Positions 15,946-25,243 are shown, numbered from the stretch's first letter. The stretch is 47,126 nucleotides of DNA from an uncultured Allosphingosinicella sp. (GCA_934539295.1 CAKTCN010000028.1:1-47126); one strand, 5' to 3'. Notes: generated by a model not told the origin, from the sequence alone. Made by a program: numbers and translations.

Positions 15946-17688
15946 ATGAAGCAGGGAGTGGAAGGCGCCAAACGGCTGTGCGTCCTCAAGTTCGGCAGTT
16001 CGGTGCTGGGGCGGGAGGAAGATTATCCGGTGGTTGCCTCGGAAATCTATCGCCACATCCGCGAAGGCGAGAAGGTAGTTGCGGTCGTCTCCGCTCTCGC
16101 CGGGCAGACCGACGCCTTGTTCGACCAGGCCGCACGTGTCGGGGCGGAGGCATCCGCGCCCCTGGTCGCTCGCCTCGCCCGCGTTGGAGAGTTGCACTCT
16201 GCTGCCCTGATGGCGCTGGCGCTCGCCAAGATCGGCGTCAACGCATGCACGCTCGACCCCGACGAGATGGCGCTGTGCGCAGAGGGCGACGCGCTCGATT
16301 CCAACCTCAAGTCGCTTGATGCCGATGCGGTCTGGGCCAAGTTGGCGAACCATGACGTCGTCGTCGTTCCCGGCTTTACCGCAGGCCATGCCGAACATGG
16401 CGTGGTGACCTTGGGACGCGGGGGCACGGATCTCAGCGCCGTCTTCTTCGCCGACCGCCTAGATGCGCATCGCGTGCGCCTGATCAAGGACGTGGACGGC
16501 GTCTATGACGAGGATCCCGCCAAGAACCCGCTGGCCGAGCGCTATGCCGAACTCGGCTATCACCAGGCGGCGAAGGCCAGCGCCGGCCTGATTCAGCCCA
16601 AGGCGATCGACATGGCCGAAGCACAAGACGTGCTGATCGAGATCGCGTCGCTCGGTGCGGGCGAGGCGACGACCATCGCCAACCTGCCCGCGCGCAAGTC
16701 GCTACCACCAAAGCCCGAGCGCCTCAGGGTGGCTCTGCTCGGCTGCGGCGCCGTCGGCGCGGGCGTGCTCGCCTGCCTCAAGGACTGGCCGCACCTGTTC
16801 GACGTCAATCCGGTGCTGGTGCGTCGTTTGGACGAGCAGAGCGCGGACGCCGTGTTCACCGACCGGCTGGAGGAGGCCTTTGCCGGCCGACCCGACATCG
16901 TGATCGAATGCATGGGCGGCGCGGATCATGCTGCCGACGTCATGCGCCAGGCCTTGCGCTGGGGCGCGCATGTCGTCAGCGCCAACAAGGCAGCGGTCGC
17001 CAAACATTACGAGTCACTGCACGCCTGTGCCGAAGCCGGCGGCGGATCGCTGCGTTATTCGAGCGCGGTGGGCGGCGGCGTTCCCGTTCTTGAGGCGCTC
17101 GGGCGCATGAAAAGCGAGGTGGCTGCGGTCGAAGGCGTGATGAACGGCACGTGCAATTTCCTGCTCAGCAAATTGGGCGAAGGCTGGTCTTTCGACGATG
17201 CGGTGAAGAAGGCGCAGGAACTGGGCTTCGCCGAGGCCAATCCGGCGGCCGACGTCGATGGGCATGACGCGGCGGACAAGCTGTCGATACTGGTGCGCGA
17301 GGCGTTCGGTGTCGCGCTGCCGCCGGATCGTATCGCCAAGCAATCGCTGCGTGACGTGACGCCGGAGGCGGTGACTACGGCGAGCGAAGCGGGCAAGGTA
17401 CTGAAGCAGGTCGGCCGCTGTCGGCTGCTCGCCGATGGAAGTGTCGAAGCGGCCGTGCAGATCGAGGCGCTCCCCGCCGATCATCCGCTCGCCGGTGCGC
17501 GCAACGAGGAGAATTGTTTCCTGATCCTCGACAAGGTCGGCGAGACGCTGCATCTTCACGGCAAGGGTGCCGGGCGCTGGCCGACCGCGGCCTCCGTGTT
17601 TGCGGACGTGATGGACGCGCAACGGTCACTGCTTGGGCGTTCGGTCGAGGAGGCAATTGTGCCTCAGCCTCTGCTGATGCGCGCCTGA
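15946..17688 (+). CDS. thrA: Compact aspartokinase-like/homoserine dehydrogenase fusion without ACT domains
   Basis: A 580-residue protein. Residues 10-250 are an amino-acid kinase domain of aspartokinase type (LKFGSSVLG, VVAVVSALAGQTDAL, LGRGGTDLSAVFFADRL, KDVDGVYDEDP). Residues 262-580 are homoserine dehydrogenase, with NAD(P) motif GCGAVGAG at 266-273, ECMGGAD, NKAAVAKHY, MNGTCNFLLSKL and DVDGHDAADKLSIL containing the catalytic Asp and Lys. Typical ThrA is about 810-820 residues with two ACT domains between the parts; none is present here, so threonine feedback through ACT is unlikely. The kinase motif KFGSSV is one residue shorter than the usual KFGGTSV, so aspartokinase activity is uncertain while dehydrogenase activity looks sound. 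First gene of thrABC, 11 bases before thrB. Confidence 0.88.
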   Translation: MKQGVEGAKRLCVLKFGSSVLGREEDYPVVASEIYRHIREGEKVVAVVSALAGQTDALFDQAARVGAEASAPLVARLARVGELHSAALMALALAKIGVNACTLDPDEMALCAEGDALDSNLKSLDADAVWAKLANHDVVVVPGFTAGHAEHGVVTLGRGGTDLSAVFFADRLDAHRVRLIKDVDGVYDEDPAKNPLAERYAELGYHQAAKASAGLIQPKAIDMAEAQDVLIEIASLGAGEATTIANLPARKSLPPKPERLRVALLGCGAVGAGVLACLKDWPHLFDVNPVLVRRLDEQSADAVFTDRLEEAFAGRPDIVIECMGGADHAADVMRQALRWGAHVVSANKAAVAKHYESLHACAEAGGGSLRYSSAVGGGVPVLEALGRMKSEVAAVEGVMNGTCNFLLSKLGEGWSFDDAVKKAQELGFAEANPAADVDGHDAADKLSILVREAFGVALPPDRIAKQSLRDVTPEAVTTASEAGKVLKQVGRCRLLADGSVEAAVQIEALPADHPLAGARNEENCFLILDKVGETLHLHGKGAGRWPTAASVFADVMDAQRSLLGRSVEEAIVPQPLLMRA

Positions 17689-17699
17689 GGAGATTGAAG

Positions 17700-18644
17700 A
17701 TGCACAAGGCAGCGGCAAGTGCCCCGGCGAGCATCGGCAATGTCGGTGTCGGCTTCGACATCATGGGCCAGGCGTTCGACGCTGCCCGCGACCGCGTGGT
17801 GGCGGTGCGCGAGGATGCGCCGGGCGTGAGGCTGGGCGAGGTATCGGGGCTCGTGACGAGCCTGCCCGACGATCCCCGCAGGAACACGGCGCTCGCAGCG
17901 GCAGAGGCGGTGCTGGCGGCGGCTGGCGCGCGGTTCGGGGCACGGCTGTCGATCGACAAGGGCGTTCCGATGTCGGCGGGCATGGGCGGGTCGGCGGCAT
18001 CGGCCGTAGCGGGCGCGGCGGCGGTCAACGCCTTGCTCGACGATCCGTTTGCCGAAGAGGAATTGCTGCCCTTTGCGTTGGAGGGAGAGCGTGTGTCGTC
18101 AGACCCGCCGCCTTGGGACAACGTCATGGCGGCGCTGCATGGTGGGCTGGTGCTCGCCGTTCGAACGGACAACTTCATCGTGCAGCGCCTGTCGGTACCG
18201 CAGGGGATCGTGGCGGTATTGCTTCACCCTTCGCTCCAGATCGAGACGCGGGCGGCACGCGGGCTTTTGCGGCCCGAAGTTTCAATGGCGCAGGTGATCG
18301 AGCATAGCCGCCGTGTCGCCGCCTTTGCGGCGGGTTGCGCTAGCGGGGATTACGGGCTGATCCGGGCAGGCCTTGAGGACGTGCTCGTCGAGCCGCAACG
18401 GGAGCATCTCATGCCGGCTCTGCCGCAGGTTAAGAAGGCGGCGCTGGAGGCGGGAGCGCTGGGTTGCTCCTTCTCCGGATCCGGACCGTCAGTGTTCGCC
18501 TGGGCGCTTGAAGCCGAGGCTGAGCGGGTCGAAAGCGCCATGTCATGGGCGTTTGTGGATGCGGGCATCGCCGCGCGCGCCTATCGTGCGCCGGTGGGTT
18601 CCGCGGGTGTTCGCGTGGAGCGGGTCTGGGAGGCGGTGGCCTGA
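17700..18644 (+). CDS. thrB: Homoserine kinase, GHMP family
   Basis: A 314-residue GHMP-family kinase that phosphorylates homoserine. The N-terminus APASIGNVGVGFDIMG and the glycine-rich ATP loop PMSAGMGGSAASAVAGA are diagnostic, with GCSFSGSGPSVFAW as the third GHMP motif. GAGGAGATTGAAG precedes the ATG. It shares one base with thrC (TGATG), so translation is coupled. Many Alphaproteobacteria use an unrelated homoserine kinase of the aminoglycoside-phosphotransferase fold, so the GHMP type here fits the gammaproteobacterial look of this operon. Confidence 0.94.
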   Translation: MHKAAASAPASIGNVGVGFDIMGQAFDAARDRVVAVREDAPGVRLGEVSGLVTSLPDDPRRNTALAAAEAVLAAAGARFGARLSIDKGVPMSAGMGGSAASAVAGAAAVNALLDDPFAEEELLPFALEGERVSSDPPPWDNVMAALHGGLVLAVRTDNFIVQRLSVPQGIVAVLLHPSLQIETRAARGLLRPEVSMAQVIEHSRRVAAFAAGCASGDYGLIRAGLEDVLVEPQREHLMPALPQVKKAALEAGALGCSFSGSGPSVFAWALEAEAERVESAMSWAFVDAGIAARAYRAPVGSAGVRVERVWEAVA

Positions 18645-19939
18645 TGAGGTTCGTAAGTACGCAGGGTCAGGCGTCTGCGGTGTCGTTGAGCGATGCGATC
18701 CGGGGCGGCGCGGCGCCGGATGGCGGGCTGTACATGCCGGACGCTCTGCCGCAGCCCGATTGGTCGAAGCTGTCGGGCGACATGGCCCTGGCCGATTTCG
18801 CGGCGGAGATGCTGAAGCCCTTCTTCGCAGGCGATGCGCTCGAGGCGGAGCTTCCGGCGATCTGCGCGGAGGCGTTCGACTTTCCCGTGCCGATCGTCAC
18901 GCCCGATCCGGCGCGGCCGTCGCTGAGGGCTCTGGAATTGTTCCACGGGCCGACCGGCGCGTTCAAGGATTTCGGCGCGCGTTTCCTGATGGCCTGCTTC
19001 GACCGGATCGGCGATCCGGCACGGCCATTGAACGTGCTGGCGGCGACATCGGGCGATACGGGCGGCGCTGTCGGTTGCGCGGCGGAGGGACGCCGGGCGG
19101 TGCGGGCGACGATTCTCTATCCTAGGGGACGCGTGTCGGCGTTCCAGGAATTGCAGCTGACCTGCTGGGACGATCCGGTGCGGGCGCTGGAGGTGGATGG
19201 CGATTTCGACGATTGCCAGCGGTTGGTGAAGGCGGCGTTCGCAGATGCGGGGCTGTCAGCGGCGCACAATCTGACGTCGGCCAATTCGATCAACATTGGG
19301 CGTCTTATGCCGCAAATGGCCTATTCGGCGCATGCAGCGGCGCGGCTTTTGGACGAGGCGGGCGATACGCCGAACTTTGTCATTCCGACCGGGAATCTCG
19401 GTCATGGCTTCGCGGCGCTGTATGCACGCGCGATGGGTGCGCCGATCGGGCGTGTTGTTCTGGTGACCAATGCCAACCGCACGCTGGCCGATTGGCATGC
19501 GAGCGGCGACTATGCGGCGCGCGCATCGGTGGCGACGATCGCCAATGCGATGGACGTGGGCGCGCCGAGCAATTTCGAGCGGCTGGTGGCGTTGGAACCT
19601 AGCCTTCGCGACGTGCAGGTCGATCTGGTCGAGGATGATACGATCCGGGCGCGGATCGTGTCCGAATATGTGGCGAGCGGATATGTGTGGTGCCCGCACT
19701 CGGCGACTGCGGTCGAGGCGTATGAGCGGTTGGCCGACAAGGATGGTGTGTGGGTCGCGGCCGCTACAGCGCATCCGTTCAAGTTCGCCGACGTCATCGA
19801 GCCGCTGATCGGGGTCGAGGTGGAGGCGCCGGCGGCGCTTGCGGCTATCCTTGGGCGAGAGGCGGAGAAGGTGAGTATTCCGGCCGAGTTGTCGGCGCTG
19901 GCTGGTGCGCTGGAGAGCGAGAAGAGCATGGCTGCCTAA
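18644..19939 (+). CDS. thrC: Threonine synthase
   Basis: A 431-residue PLP enzyme of fold type II that converts phosphohomoserine to threonine. The N-terminal part starts MRFVSTQGQ and continues GGLYMPDALPQ. The PLP lysine lies in HGPTGAFKDFGARF, the phosphate loop in ATSGDTGGAVG, and the segments SANSINIGRLMPQM and PTGNLGHGFAALYA are standard. The length matches the E. coli-type enzyme. The ATG overlaps the thrB stop by one base; a longer open frame upstream is an artefact. It ends the operon and is followed by a large palindromic repeat. Confidence 0.95.
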   Translation: MRFVSTQGQASAVSLSDAIRGGAAPDGGLYMPDALPQPDWSKLSGDMALADFAAEMLKPFFAGDALEAELPAICAEAFDFPVPIVTPDPARPSLRALELFHGPTGAFKDFGARFLMACFDRIGDPARPLNVLAATSGDTGGAVGCAAEGRRAVRATILYPRGRVSAFQELQLTCWDDPVRALEVDGDFDDCQRLVKAAFADAGLSAAHNLTSANSINIGRLMPQMAYSAHAAARLLDEAGDTPNFVIPTGNLGHGFAALYARAMGAPIGRVVLVTNANRTLADWHASGDYAARASVATIANAMDVGAPSNFERLVALEPSLRDVQVDLVEDDTIRARIVSEYVASGYVWCPHSATAVEAYERLADKDGVWVAAATAHPFKFADVIEPLIGVEVEAPAALAAILGREAEKVSIPAELSALAGALESEKSMAA

Positions 19940-19974
19940 TCACAAGGCCGGATGGCATTTCAGCTATTCCCCCC

Positions 19975-20145
19975 TCCGCTCATCCTGAGGAGGGGCTGAG
20001 CGAAGTCGAAGACCCGTCTCGAAAGACTGCACTGTCCTTCGAGACGATGAACAGGTCGGATTGTCTCCCAGACAATCCTGAAACATGCGGGGCATGTTTC
20101 ACCTGTTCATGTCGACAGCCTCAATGGCTCCTCAGGATGAGCGGA
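19975..20145. repeat. Nested multi-hairpin palindromic repeat
   Basis: The outer 18-base arms (19975-19992 and 20128-20145) are perfectly complementary. Inside lie a hairpin at 20015-20046 (arms CGTCTCGAA and TTCGAGACG), then a stem ATGAACAGGT/ACCTGTTCAT (20047-20056, 20101-20110). That stem encloses two further perfect hairpins: GGATTGTCT-CCC-AGACAATCC (20058-20078) and GAAACATG/CATGTTTC (20080-20100). The motif CTGAGCGAAGTCGAAG marks it as one of the dispersed sphingomonad palindromic elements. It fills most of the 288-base gap between convergent thrC and ilvD and may also end both transcripts. The rest of the gap (20146-20227) shows a short CCTCCCC/GGGGAGG-like pairing only. Confidence 0.8.
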
Positions 20146-20227
20146 AGGGAAGAATACCCACAACATTCCAGCAGTCTGAATGCCGGTGCGACCTACCCCT
20201 CCCCGGATTGGGAGGGATCAGTCAGGT

Positions 20228-21907
20228 TCAGGCGTCGGCGCCGCTCGTGAGGGCACCGTGCGATGCCGAGCCTACCAGGCGGGCGTATTTGGCATAGGCG
20301 CCGGTGATGCCTGGCTTGAGGCGCGTGACCTTGGCGGGGCCTCGCGCCCCCAAGTCCGCATCCGTTTCGATCACGCGCTTGTCGACATCGATCACCACAT
20401 GGTCGCCACTCTGCAACAACGCGATCGGACCGCCTAGCGCCGCCTCTGGCGTCACATGCCCCACCATGAAGCCGTAGGTTGCGCCGGAGAAGCGCCCGTC
20501 CGTCACCAGCGCCACGCTATCACCCAATCCTCGGCCCTGGATGGCAGCGGTGATGGCGAGCATTTCACGCATGCCGGGTCCGCCGACCGGGCCTTCGCCG
20601 CGGATGAAGACGATGTCGCCCGCGACGATGCCGCCATGGGTCAGCGCCTCGAAACAGGCTTCCTCGCCGTCGAACACCTTGGCCGGGCCTTCGAAGCGCA
20701 GCTTGCCGTGGCCGGCGAGCTTCACTACGCAGCCTTCGGGCGCGATATTGCCATAGAGGATGCCGAAGCCGCCCCGCGCCTTGATCGGCGCCGCCGCGGT
20801 GACGATCACTTCCTGGCCCTCCGCCTCGGCCGCATCGGCGAAATAGGAGAAAAGCGAGCGGCCGGTGACGGTCGGCGTGTCGGTGATGAGGCCCGCCTCC
20901 ATCAGCCGCCGGCCGAGCAGGGGCGTGCCGCCCGCCGCCGACATGTCGGGCGCCATGAAGCGGCCGCCGGGCTTCAGATCGGCGATCACGGGGGTGGCGC
21001 GGGAGACTTCGTCGAACAGGTCGATGTTGAAGTCGGCCTCCGAGATCCCCGCCTCGCGCGCGATGGCAAGGAGGTGGAGGACGAGGTTGGTCGAACCGGC
21101 CGTGGCGGTGCCGGCGACCGTGGCGTTGCGCAGGCTTTCCGGCGTGATCAGGCTACGCGCGTTCCGACCTTCCTTCACGGCCTCGACGACCGCCCAGCCG
21201 GCCTCGAACGCGGCGGCGGGCTTGTCGGGGTGGACGGCCGGCACGTCGTTGAGACCGATCGGGGAAAGGCCGAGGAAGGACAGGGCCAGTGCCATAGTAT
21301 TGGCAGTGAACTGGCCTCCACACGCGCCCGCGCCGGGACACGCCGCCTTTTCGACCGCGAGCAGCTGGCCATCGTCGATCTTGCCGGCGCTGTGGCTGCC
21401 GACCGCCTCGAACACGTCCTGGATGGTCAGCGCTTTGTCGCCCAGTTTACCCGGCATGATCGATCCGCCGTAGAGGATGACGCTCGGCAGATCGAGGCGG
21501 GCGGCGGCCATGGCGGCGCCAGGAATGGTCTTGTCGCATCCGACCAGGAACAGCACGGCGTCGAGGCTGTGGCCGCGCACGGCGAGCTCGGCGGAATCGG
21601 CGATCGCCTCACGGCTCATCAGCGACGCGCGCATGCCGGGCGTGCCCATCGAGATGCCGTCGGTCACCACGATCGTGTTGAAGTCGACCGCGGTGCCGCC
21701 TGCTTCCTCGATCCCGCGGCGGGCATGTTCGGCCAGGCTACGCAGATGCATGTTGCAAGGGGTGACGGTGGACCAGGTGTTGACGATCGCCACCATCGGC
21801 TTGGACATCGCCTCGTCGTCATAACCGGCGGCGCGGAGCATCGCGCGGGCGGGTGCGCGGGCGGCGCCGCCCAGCATTTCGAGCGAAGGCCTGTTTTCCT
21901 GTGACAT
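20228..21907 (-). CDS. ilvD: Dihydroxy-acid dehydratase
   Basis: A 559-residue iron-sulfur dehydratase, the third step of isoleucine and valine synthesis. Cys51 ([10 protein letters not shown]), Cys124 ([10 protein letters not shown], with the Mg-binding lysine next to it) and Cys196 ([12 protein letters not shown]) are the three ligands of the [2Fe-2S] type enzyme. The C-terminal half has [25 protein letters not shown] and [12 protein letters not shown]. The length is normal. It is transcribed away from the ilvC-leu operon, sharing a 370-base divergent control region, and is not under the Leu/Val/Ile attenuator on the other strand. Confidence 0.96.
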   Translation of the reverse strand: MSQENRPSLEMLGGAARAPARAMLRAAGYDDEAMSKPMVAIVNTWSTVTPCNMHLRSLAEHARRGIEEAGGTAVDFNTIVVTDGISMGTPGMRASLMSREAIADSAELAVRGHSLDAVLFLVGCDKTIPGAAMAAARLDLPSVILYGGSIMPGKLGDKALTIQDVFEAVGSHSAGKIDDGQLLAVEKAACPGAGACGGQFTANTMALALSFLGLSPIGLNDVPAVHPDKPAAAFEAGWAVVEAVKEGRNARSLITPESLRNATVAGTATAGSTNLVLHLLAIAREAGISEADFNIDLFDEVSRATPVIADLKPGGRFMAPDMSAAGGTPLLGRRLMEAGLITDTPTVTGRSLFSYFADAAEAEGQEVIVTAAAPIKARGGFGILYGNIAPEGCVVKLAGHGKLRFEGPAKVFDGEEACFEALTHGGIVAGDIVFIRGEGPVGGPGMREMLAITAAIQGRGLGDSVALVTDGRFSGATYGFMVGHVTPEAALGGPIALLQSGDHVVIDVDKRVIETDADLGARGPAKVTRLKPGITGAYAKYARLVGSASHGALTSGADA

Positions 21908-21993
21908 GATCTACTCTTTGTGGATGGGATACATTCGCATGTTCGTCCGGAGACGTCGGACGATCTTTTCTGCTTGGAGCAGTGTTTTCACAC

Positions 21994-22023
21994 TTGCCCG
22001 CTCCGCGCAACGCGGCATATACA
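21994..22023 (+). promoter_or_regulatory. Putative promoter of the ilvC-leuD operon
   Basis: TTGCCC (21994-21999) and TATACA (22018-22023) are separated by 18 bases. A transcript from here would start about 45 bases before the leader ATG. A small hairpin CGTCCG/CGGACG (21944-21962) followed by ATCTTTT lies upstream. No other gene was seen between ilvD and the leader. Confidence 0.4.
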
Positions 22024-22076
22024 GAGGCCAGACGGGATCCCAAGTGGATTCTCCAACTTTGTTGAGGCCGATCTTC

Positions 22077-22193
22077 ATGAAGCTCGTATCGAGCCGTGTT
22101 GAAAATGTAACGACGGCGGCGCTGGCCTCCGGCGGCCTCCTTCTTCTTACCGTACTTATTGGCTGCCATAGGGGCGCGGCGCACTCTGCTTGA
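22077..22193 (+). CDS. Branched-chain amino acid operon leader peptide
   Basis: A 38-residue leader ORF. The segment GGLLLLTVLIGC contains four consecutive Leu codons followed by Thr, Val, Leu and Ile (22137-22160), written with CTT, GTA and ATT codons that are rare in this GC-rich genome, which should sharpen stalling. GAGG precedes the ATG. Ribosome stalling here would leave GGGGCGCGG (22171-22179) free to pair with CCGCTCCCC (22224-22232; eight of nine positions), which is the 5' arm of the following terminator. This gives a classical attenuation switch sensing Leu, Val and Ile. Confidence 0.85.
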   Translation: MKLVSSRVENVTTAALASGGLLLLTVLIGCHRGAAHSA

Positions 22194-22219
22194 GGTCACA
22201 CAAGACCGGAAACCAGAAG

Positions 22220-22255
22220 ACCCCCGCTCCCCACCCGGAGCGGGGGTTTTTCTTT
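22220..22255 (+). terminator. Attenuator terminator before ilvC
   Basis: CCCCCGCTCC and GGAGCGGGGG form a perfect 10-base GC stem with a 6-base loop, followed by TTTTTCTTT. It ends 23 bases before ilvC and just after the leader ORF, so it must be read through for operon expression. Confidence 0.9.
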
Positions 22256-22277
22256 GTACACGAAGGAGAACTCAGGG

Positions 22278-23291
22278 ATGGAAAAGATCTACAGTGGGGA
22301 TGACGCCAATCCGTCGGCGTTGAAGAGCGGCACGATCGCGGTGATCGGCTATGGCAGCCAGGGCCGCAGCCATGCGCGCAACCTGCGCGACAGCGGCTTC
22401 GACGTGATCGTCGGCGCACGCAGCGGCGGCGGCGCGGAGAAGAAGGCCAAGGCCGATGGCTTCAAGGTCGTGTCGGCCGCCGAGGCGGCGGCTGCGGGCG
22501 ATCTCGTCGCGCTTTTGACCCCCGATATGTCGCATCGCGAAGTCTATACCAACGATATCGCGCCCAACATCAAGGCAGGCTCCACCCTGCTCGTCGCCCA
22601 CGGCTTTTCGGTCATCTATGGCGAGGTGAACCCGCGCGCCGACATCGACGTGATCCTGGTCGCGCCCAAGGGGCCCGGCGACCTGGTGCGCCGCGAATAT
22701 GAGATCGGCCGCGGCGTGCCGTCGATCTTCGCCGTTCAGCAGGACGTGAGCGGCAAGGCCAAGGACAAGGCGCTGGCTTATGCCTGGGGCATCGGCGGCA
22801 CCACCGGCGGCGCGATCGAGACGACGTTCAAGGAAGAGACCGAGACCGACCTGTTCGGCGAGCAGGCCGTCCTGTGCGGCGGCGCCAGCGAGCTGGTGAT
22901 CGCGGGTTTCGAGACGCTGGTGGAAGCTGGCTACAAGCCCGAAATCGCCTATTTCGAGTGTCTCCACGAACTCAAGCTCATCGTCGACCTGATGTATGAA
23001 GGCGGGATCGAGAAGATGCTGCACTTCGTGTCCGAGACGGCCAAGTACGGCGACTTCGTCTCCGGCCCGCGCGTGATCAATGCCGAGACCAAGGAGCGCA
23101 TGCGCGAAGTGCTGCGCGACATCCAGAACGGCAAGTTCGCCAAGGCCTGGATCGAGGAGAACCAGAACGGCAAGACCGAATATCAGAAGATGTACGACGC
23201 CGATCTGGAACAGCCGATCGAGAAGACCGGCGCACGCCTGCGCCGCCAGATGGCCTGGTTGCAGGACCAGCCCGAAACCAAGGCAGCCTGA
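22278..23291 (+). CDS. ilvC: Ketol-acid reductoisomerase
   Basis: A 337-residue class I (short) NADP(H)-dependent reductoisomerase, which rearranges and reduces acetolactate or acetohydroxybutyrate. The nucleotide motif is [22 protein letters not shown] and [14 protein letters not shown] follow, and the magnesium/substrate region is [21 protein letters not shown] with [19 protein letters not shown]. The ATG at 22278 follows AAGGAGAACTCAGGG; the frame opens slightly upstream without a better start. It is the first gene after the attenuator and lies 3 bases before the large acetolactate synthase gene. Confidence 0.96.
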   Translation: MEKIYSGDDANPSALKSGTIAVIGYGSQGRSHARNLRDSGFDVIVGARSGGGAEKKAKADGFKVVSAAEAAAAGDLVALLTPDMSHREVYTNDIAPNIKAGSTLLVAHGFSVIYGEVNPRADIDVILVAPKGPGDLVRREYEIGRGVPSIFAVQQDVSGKAKDKALAYAWGIGGTTGGAIETTFKEETETDLFGEQAVLCGGASELVIAGFETLVEAGYKPEIAYFECLHELKLIVDLMYEGGIEKMLHFVSETAKYGDFVSGPRVINAETKERMREVLRDIQNGKFAKAWIEENQNGKTEYQKMYDADLEQPIEKTGARLRRQMAWLQDQPETKAA

Positions 23292-23294
23292 ACT

Positions 23295-24989
23295 ATGTCC
23301 GCAGCCCCCGCGCCCCAGCCCGCACCCGAAAGCGAACCCGTCACCGGAGCCCGCCTCGTCGTGGAGGCGCTGGAGCGCGAGGGCGTAACCACCGTATTCG
23401 GATATCCCGGCGGTGCGATCATGCCCTTGTATGACGCGCTGCCGGGGTCGGGCCTGGAACATATCCTGGTCCGGCACGAGCAGGCGGCGGCGCTGGCGGC
23501 CGATGCCTATGGCCGGGTCACGGGCCGGCCGGGCGTGTGCATCGCGACGTCCGGGCCGGGTGCGACCAACCTGGTCACCGGTATCGCCAATGCCTTCATG
23601 GACTCGGTGCCGATGGTGGCGATCACGGGGCAGGTCGCCTCGCCGTTGATCGGCACCGACGCGTTCCAGGAAGTCGATATCTTCGGCATCACCCTGCCGA
23701 TCGTGAAGCACAGCTACATCATCCGCCGCACCGCCGACATTCCGCGGATTTTTGCCGAAGCGTTCGAGATCGCGCGCAGCGGGCGTCCGGGGCCGGTGCT
23801 GATCGACCTGCCGAAGGACGTGGCCGTGATGGCTGCTGCGCCGGACGCGTTCGAACTGGAACGGGCCGAACCTGCACCGTTGGATGAGATCGCCATCGCC
23901 CTGGCCAACGCGATGATTGCGGAGGCGAAGACACCAATCCTCTATTTCGGCGGCGGCGTTTCGATCGCGCGCGCCGAGCAGTCGCTGCGCGCCTTTGCCG
24001 AGCGGACCGGCATTCCTGCCGTCGCGACCCTGAAGGGGCTGGGCGGTATTCCGACCGATGCGCCGCAGTTCCTCGGCATGCTGGGCATGCACGGCACGCG
24101 CGCAGCCAACATGGCGATCGACGGCAGCGACCTGTTGATCTGCGTCGGGGCCCGCTTCGACGATCGCGCGACCGGCAAGCTCGACACGTTCGCATCGAAG
24201 GCCAAGGTCATCCATATCGACGGCGACCCGGCCGAGATCGGCAAGCTGCGCCGGCCCGAATGCGGCATTTCGGGCGACATGAACGCAATCCTCGACCGGC
24301 TGACCGCATGGCCGGCCAATGCCGATGCCTGGAAGGCCGAGTGCTCGGCAGCCAAGGCCGCGTCCGCTTGGGATTATGACGCGCCGGGCAAGGGCGTCTA
24401 TGCGCCGGCCCTGCTCAAGCAATTGTCAGAGGCCGCCGGCGACAAGGCTATCTTCACCTGCGATGTCGGCCAGCACCAGATGTGGGTGGCGCAGCATTGC
24501 CGCTTTTACCGTCCGCAGGCGCACCTGACCAGCGCCGGGTTGGGCACAATGGGCTATGGCGTGCCCGCAGGCGTCGGCGCGCTGTTCGCCGAGCCGGACG
24601 CAACCGTGATCACCGTCACGGGAGACGGCTCGATCATGATGAACATACAGGAGCTGGCGACCATCCGCCGCTACCGATTGCCACTTAAGATCCTGCTGCT
24701 CGACAATAGCCAGCTCGGCATGGTGCGGCAATGGCAGGAATTGTTCTTCGAGGAGAATTTCTCCGAAGTCGATCTCTCGGACAATCCCGACTTCGCCGAT
24801 GTCGCGCGCTCTTTCGGGATCGAGGCGTTCACCGTCGATCACCGCGCCGAAGTGCCGGCCGCGATCGAACGGCTGCTCGCCACGCGCGGGCCGATCCTGT
24901 GCCATGTCCGCATCGACCCGCGCGAGAATGTGTGGCCGCTCGTGCCGCCAAACCGCTCCAACATCGAGATGATGGAGAAGGGCAAGTGA
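23295..24989 (+). CDS. ilvB: Acetolactate synthase large subunit
   Basis: A 564-residue thiamine-diphosphate enzyme making acetolactate and acetohydroxybutyrate. Motifs: FGYPGGAIMPLYDAL, catalytic Glu62 in RHEQAAALAADAYGR, SGPGATNLVTGIANA, TGQVASPLIGTDAFQE, VGARFDDRATGKLD, and the ThDP/Mg signature GDGSIMMNIQELATI followed by LDNSQLGMVRQWQ. FAD-binding regions of the family are present. The gene is followed by an IlvM-like small subunit with a 4-base overlap (GTGA), so the complex is of the ilvGM style rather than ilvIH. Confidence 0.95.
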   Translation: MSAAPAPQPAPESEPVTGARLVVEALEREGVTTVFGYPGGAIMPLYDALPGSGLEHILVRHEQAAALAADAYGRVTGRPGVCIATSGPGATNLVTGIANAFMDSVPMVAITGQVASPLIGTDAFQEVDIFGITLPIVKHSYIIRRTADIPRIFAEAFEIARSGRPGPVLIDLPKDVAVMAAAPDAFELERAEPAPLDEIAIALANAMIAEAKTPILYFGGGVSIARAEQSLRAFAERTGIPAVATLKGLGGIPTDAPQFLGMLGMHGTRAANMAIDGSDLLICVGARFDDRATGKLDTFASKAKVIHIDGDPAEIGKLRRPECGISGDMNAILDRLTAWPANADAWKAECSAAKAASAWDYDAPGKGVYAPALLKQLSEAAGDKAIFTCDVGQHQMWVAQHCRFYRPQAHLTSAGLGTMGYGVPAGVGALFAEPDATVITVTGDGSIMMNIQELATIRRYRLPLKILLLDNSQLGMVRQWQELFFEENFSEVDLSDNPDFADVARSFGIEAFTVDHRAEVPAAIERLLATRGPILCHVRIDPRENVWPLVPPNRSNIEMMEKGK

Positions 24990-25243
24990 CCGGCCGGATG
25001 CGCATCGAGTTCCAGCCAGCCGAAGGCGCGGTCGTCCGGCTGATCGGCCTGATCGAGCGGCGCGGTTTCCAGGTGCGCGGCCTCGGCATGGCGCAAGAGG
25101 ATGACGATCGCGCCAGCCTGGTCGTGGAGCTGGACGCGCGCGACCCGACGCGCAGCCTCCAGACGCTCGACCTTCAGCTTCGGCGCATTCAGGGCGTCCG
25201 CAACATTTCCATCTTCACTCCGGCAGCAGGTGCTGTGGCATGA
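24986..25243 (+). CDS. ilvM: Acetolactate synthase small subunit, IlvM-like
   Basis: A protein of 81-85 residues with a single ACT-like domain (RLIGLIERRGFQVRGLGM, then LQTLDLQLRRIQGVRNISIF), as in the short IlvM regulatory subunit and unlike the roughly 160-residue IlvH/IlvN. It should activate and stabilise the large subunit. The GTG at 24986 overlaps the ilvB stop; an in-frame ATG at 24998 is an alternative start. The stop overlaps the leuA ATG. IlvM-type subunits are usual in Gammaproteobacteria, and its presence supports a gammaproteobacteria-like origin for this operon. Confidence 0.82.
   Translation: MTGRMRIEFQPAEGAVVRLIGLIERRGFQVRGLGMAQEDDDRASLVVELDARDPTRSLQTLDLQLRRIQGVRNISIFTPAAGAVA

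Noticed and set aside
20456..21904. 482-residue open frame opposite ilvD
   Set aside because: Shadow of ilvD; its composition is dominated by His, Arg, Gly and Ala with no domain.
22272..24422. 716-residue open frame antisense to ilvC and ilvB
   Set aside because: It has low-complexity Arg/His/Ala/Asp-rich composition typical of the reverse frame of GC-rich genes, no recognisable domain, and lies over two certain genes.
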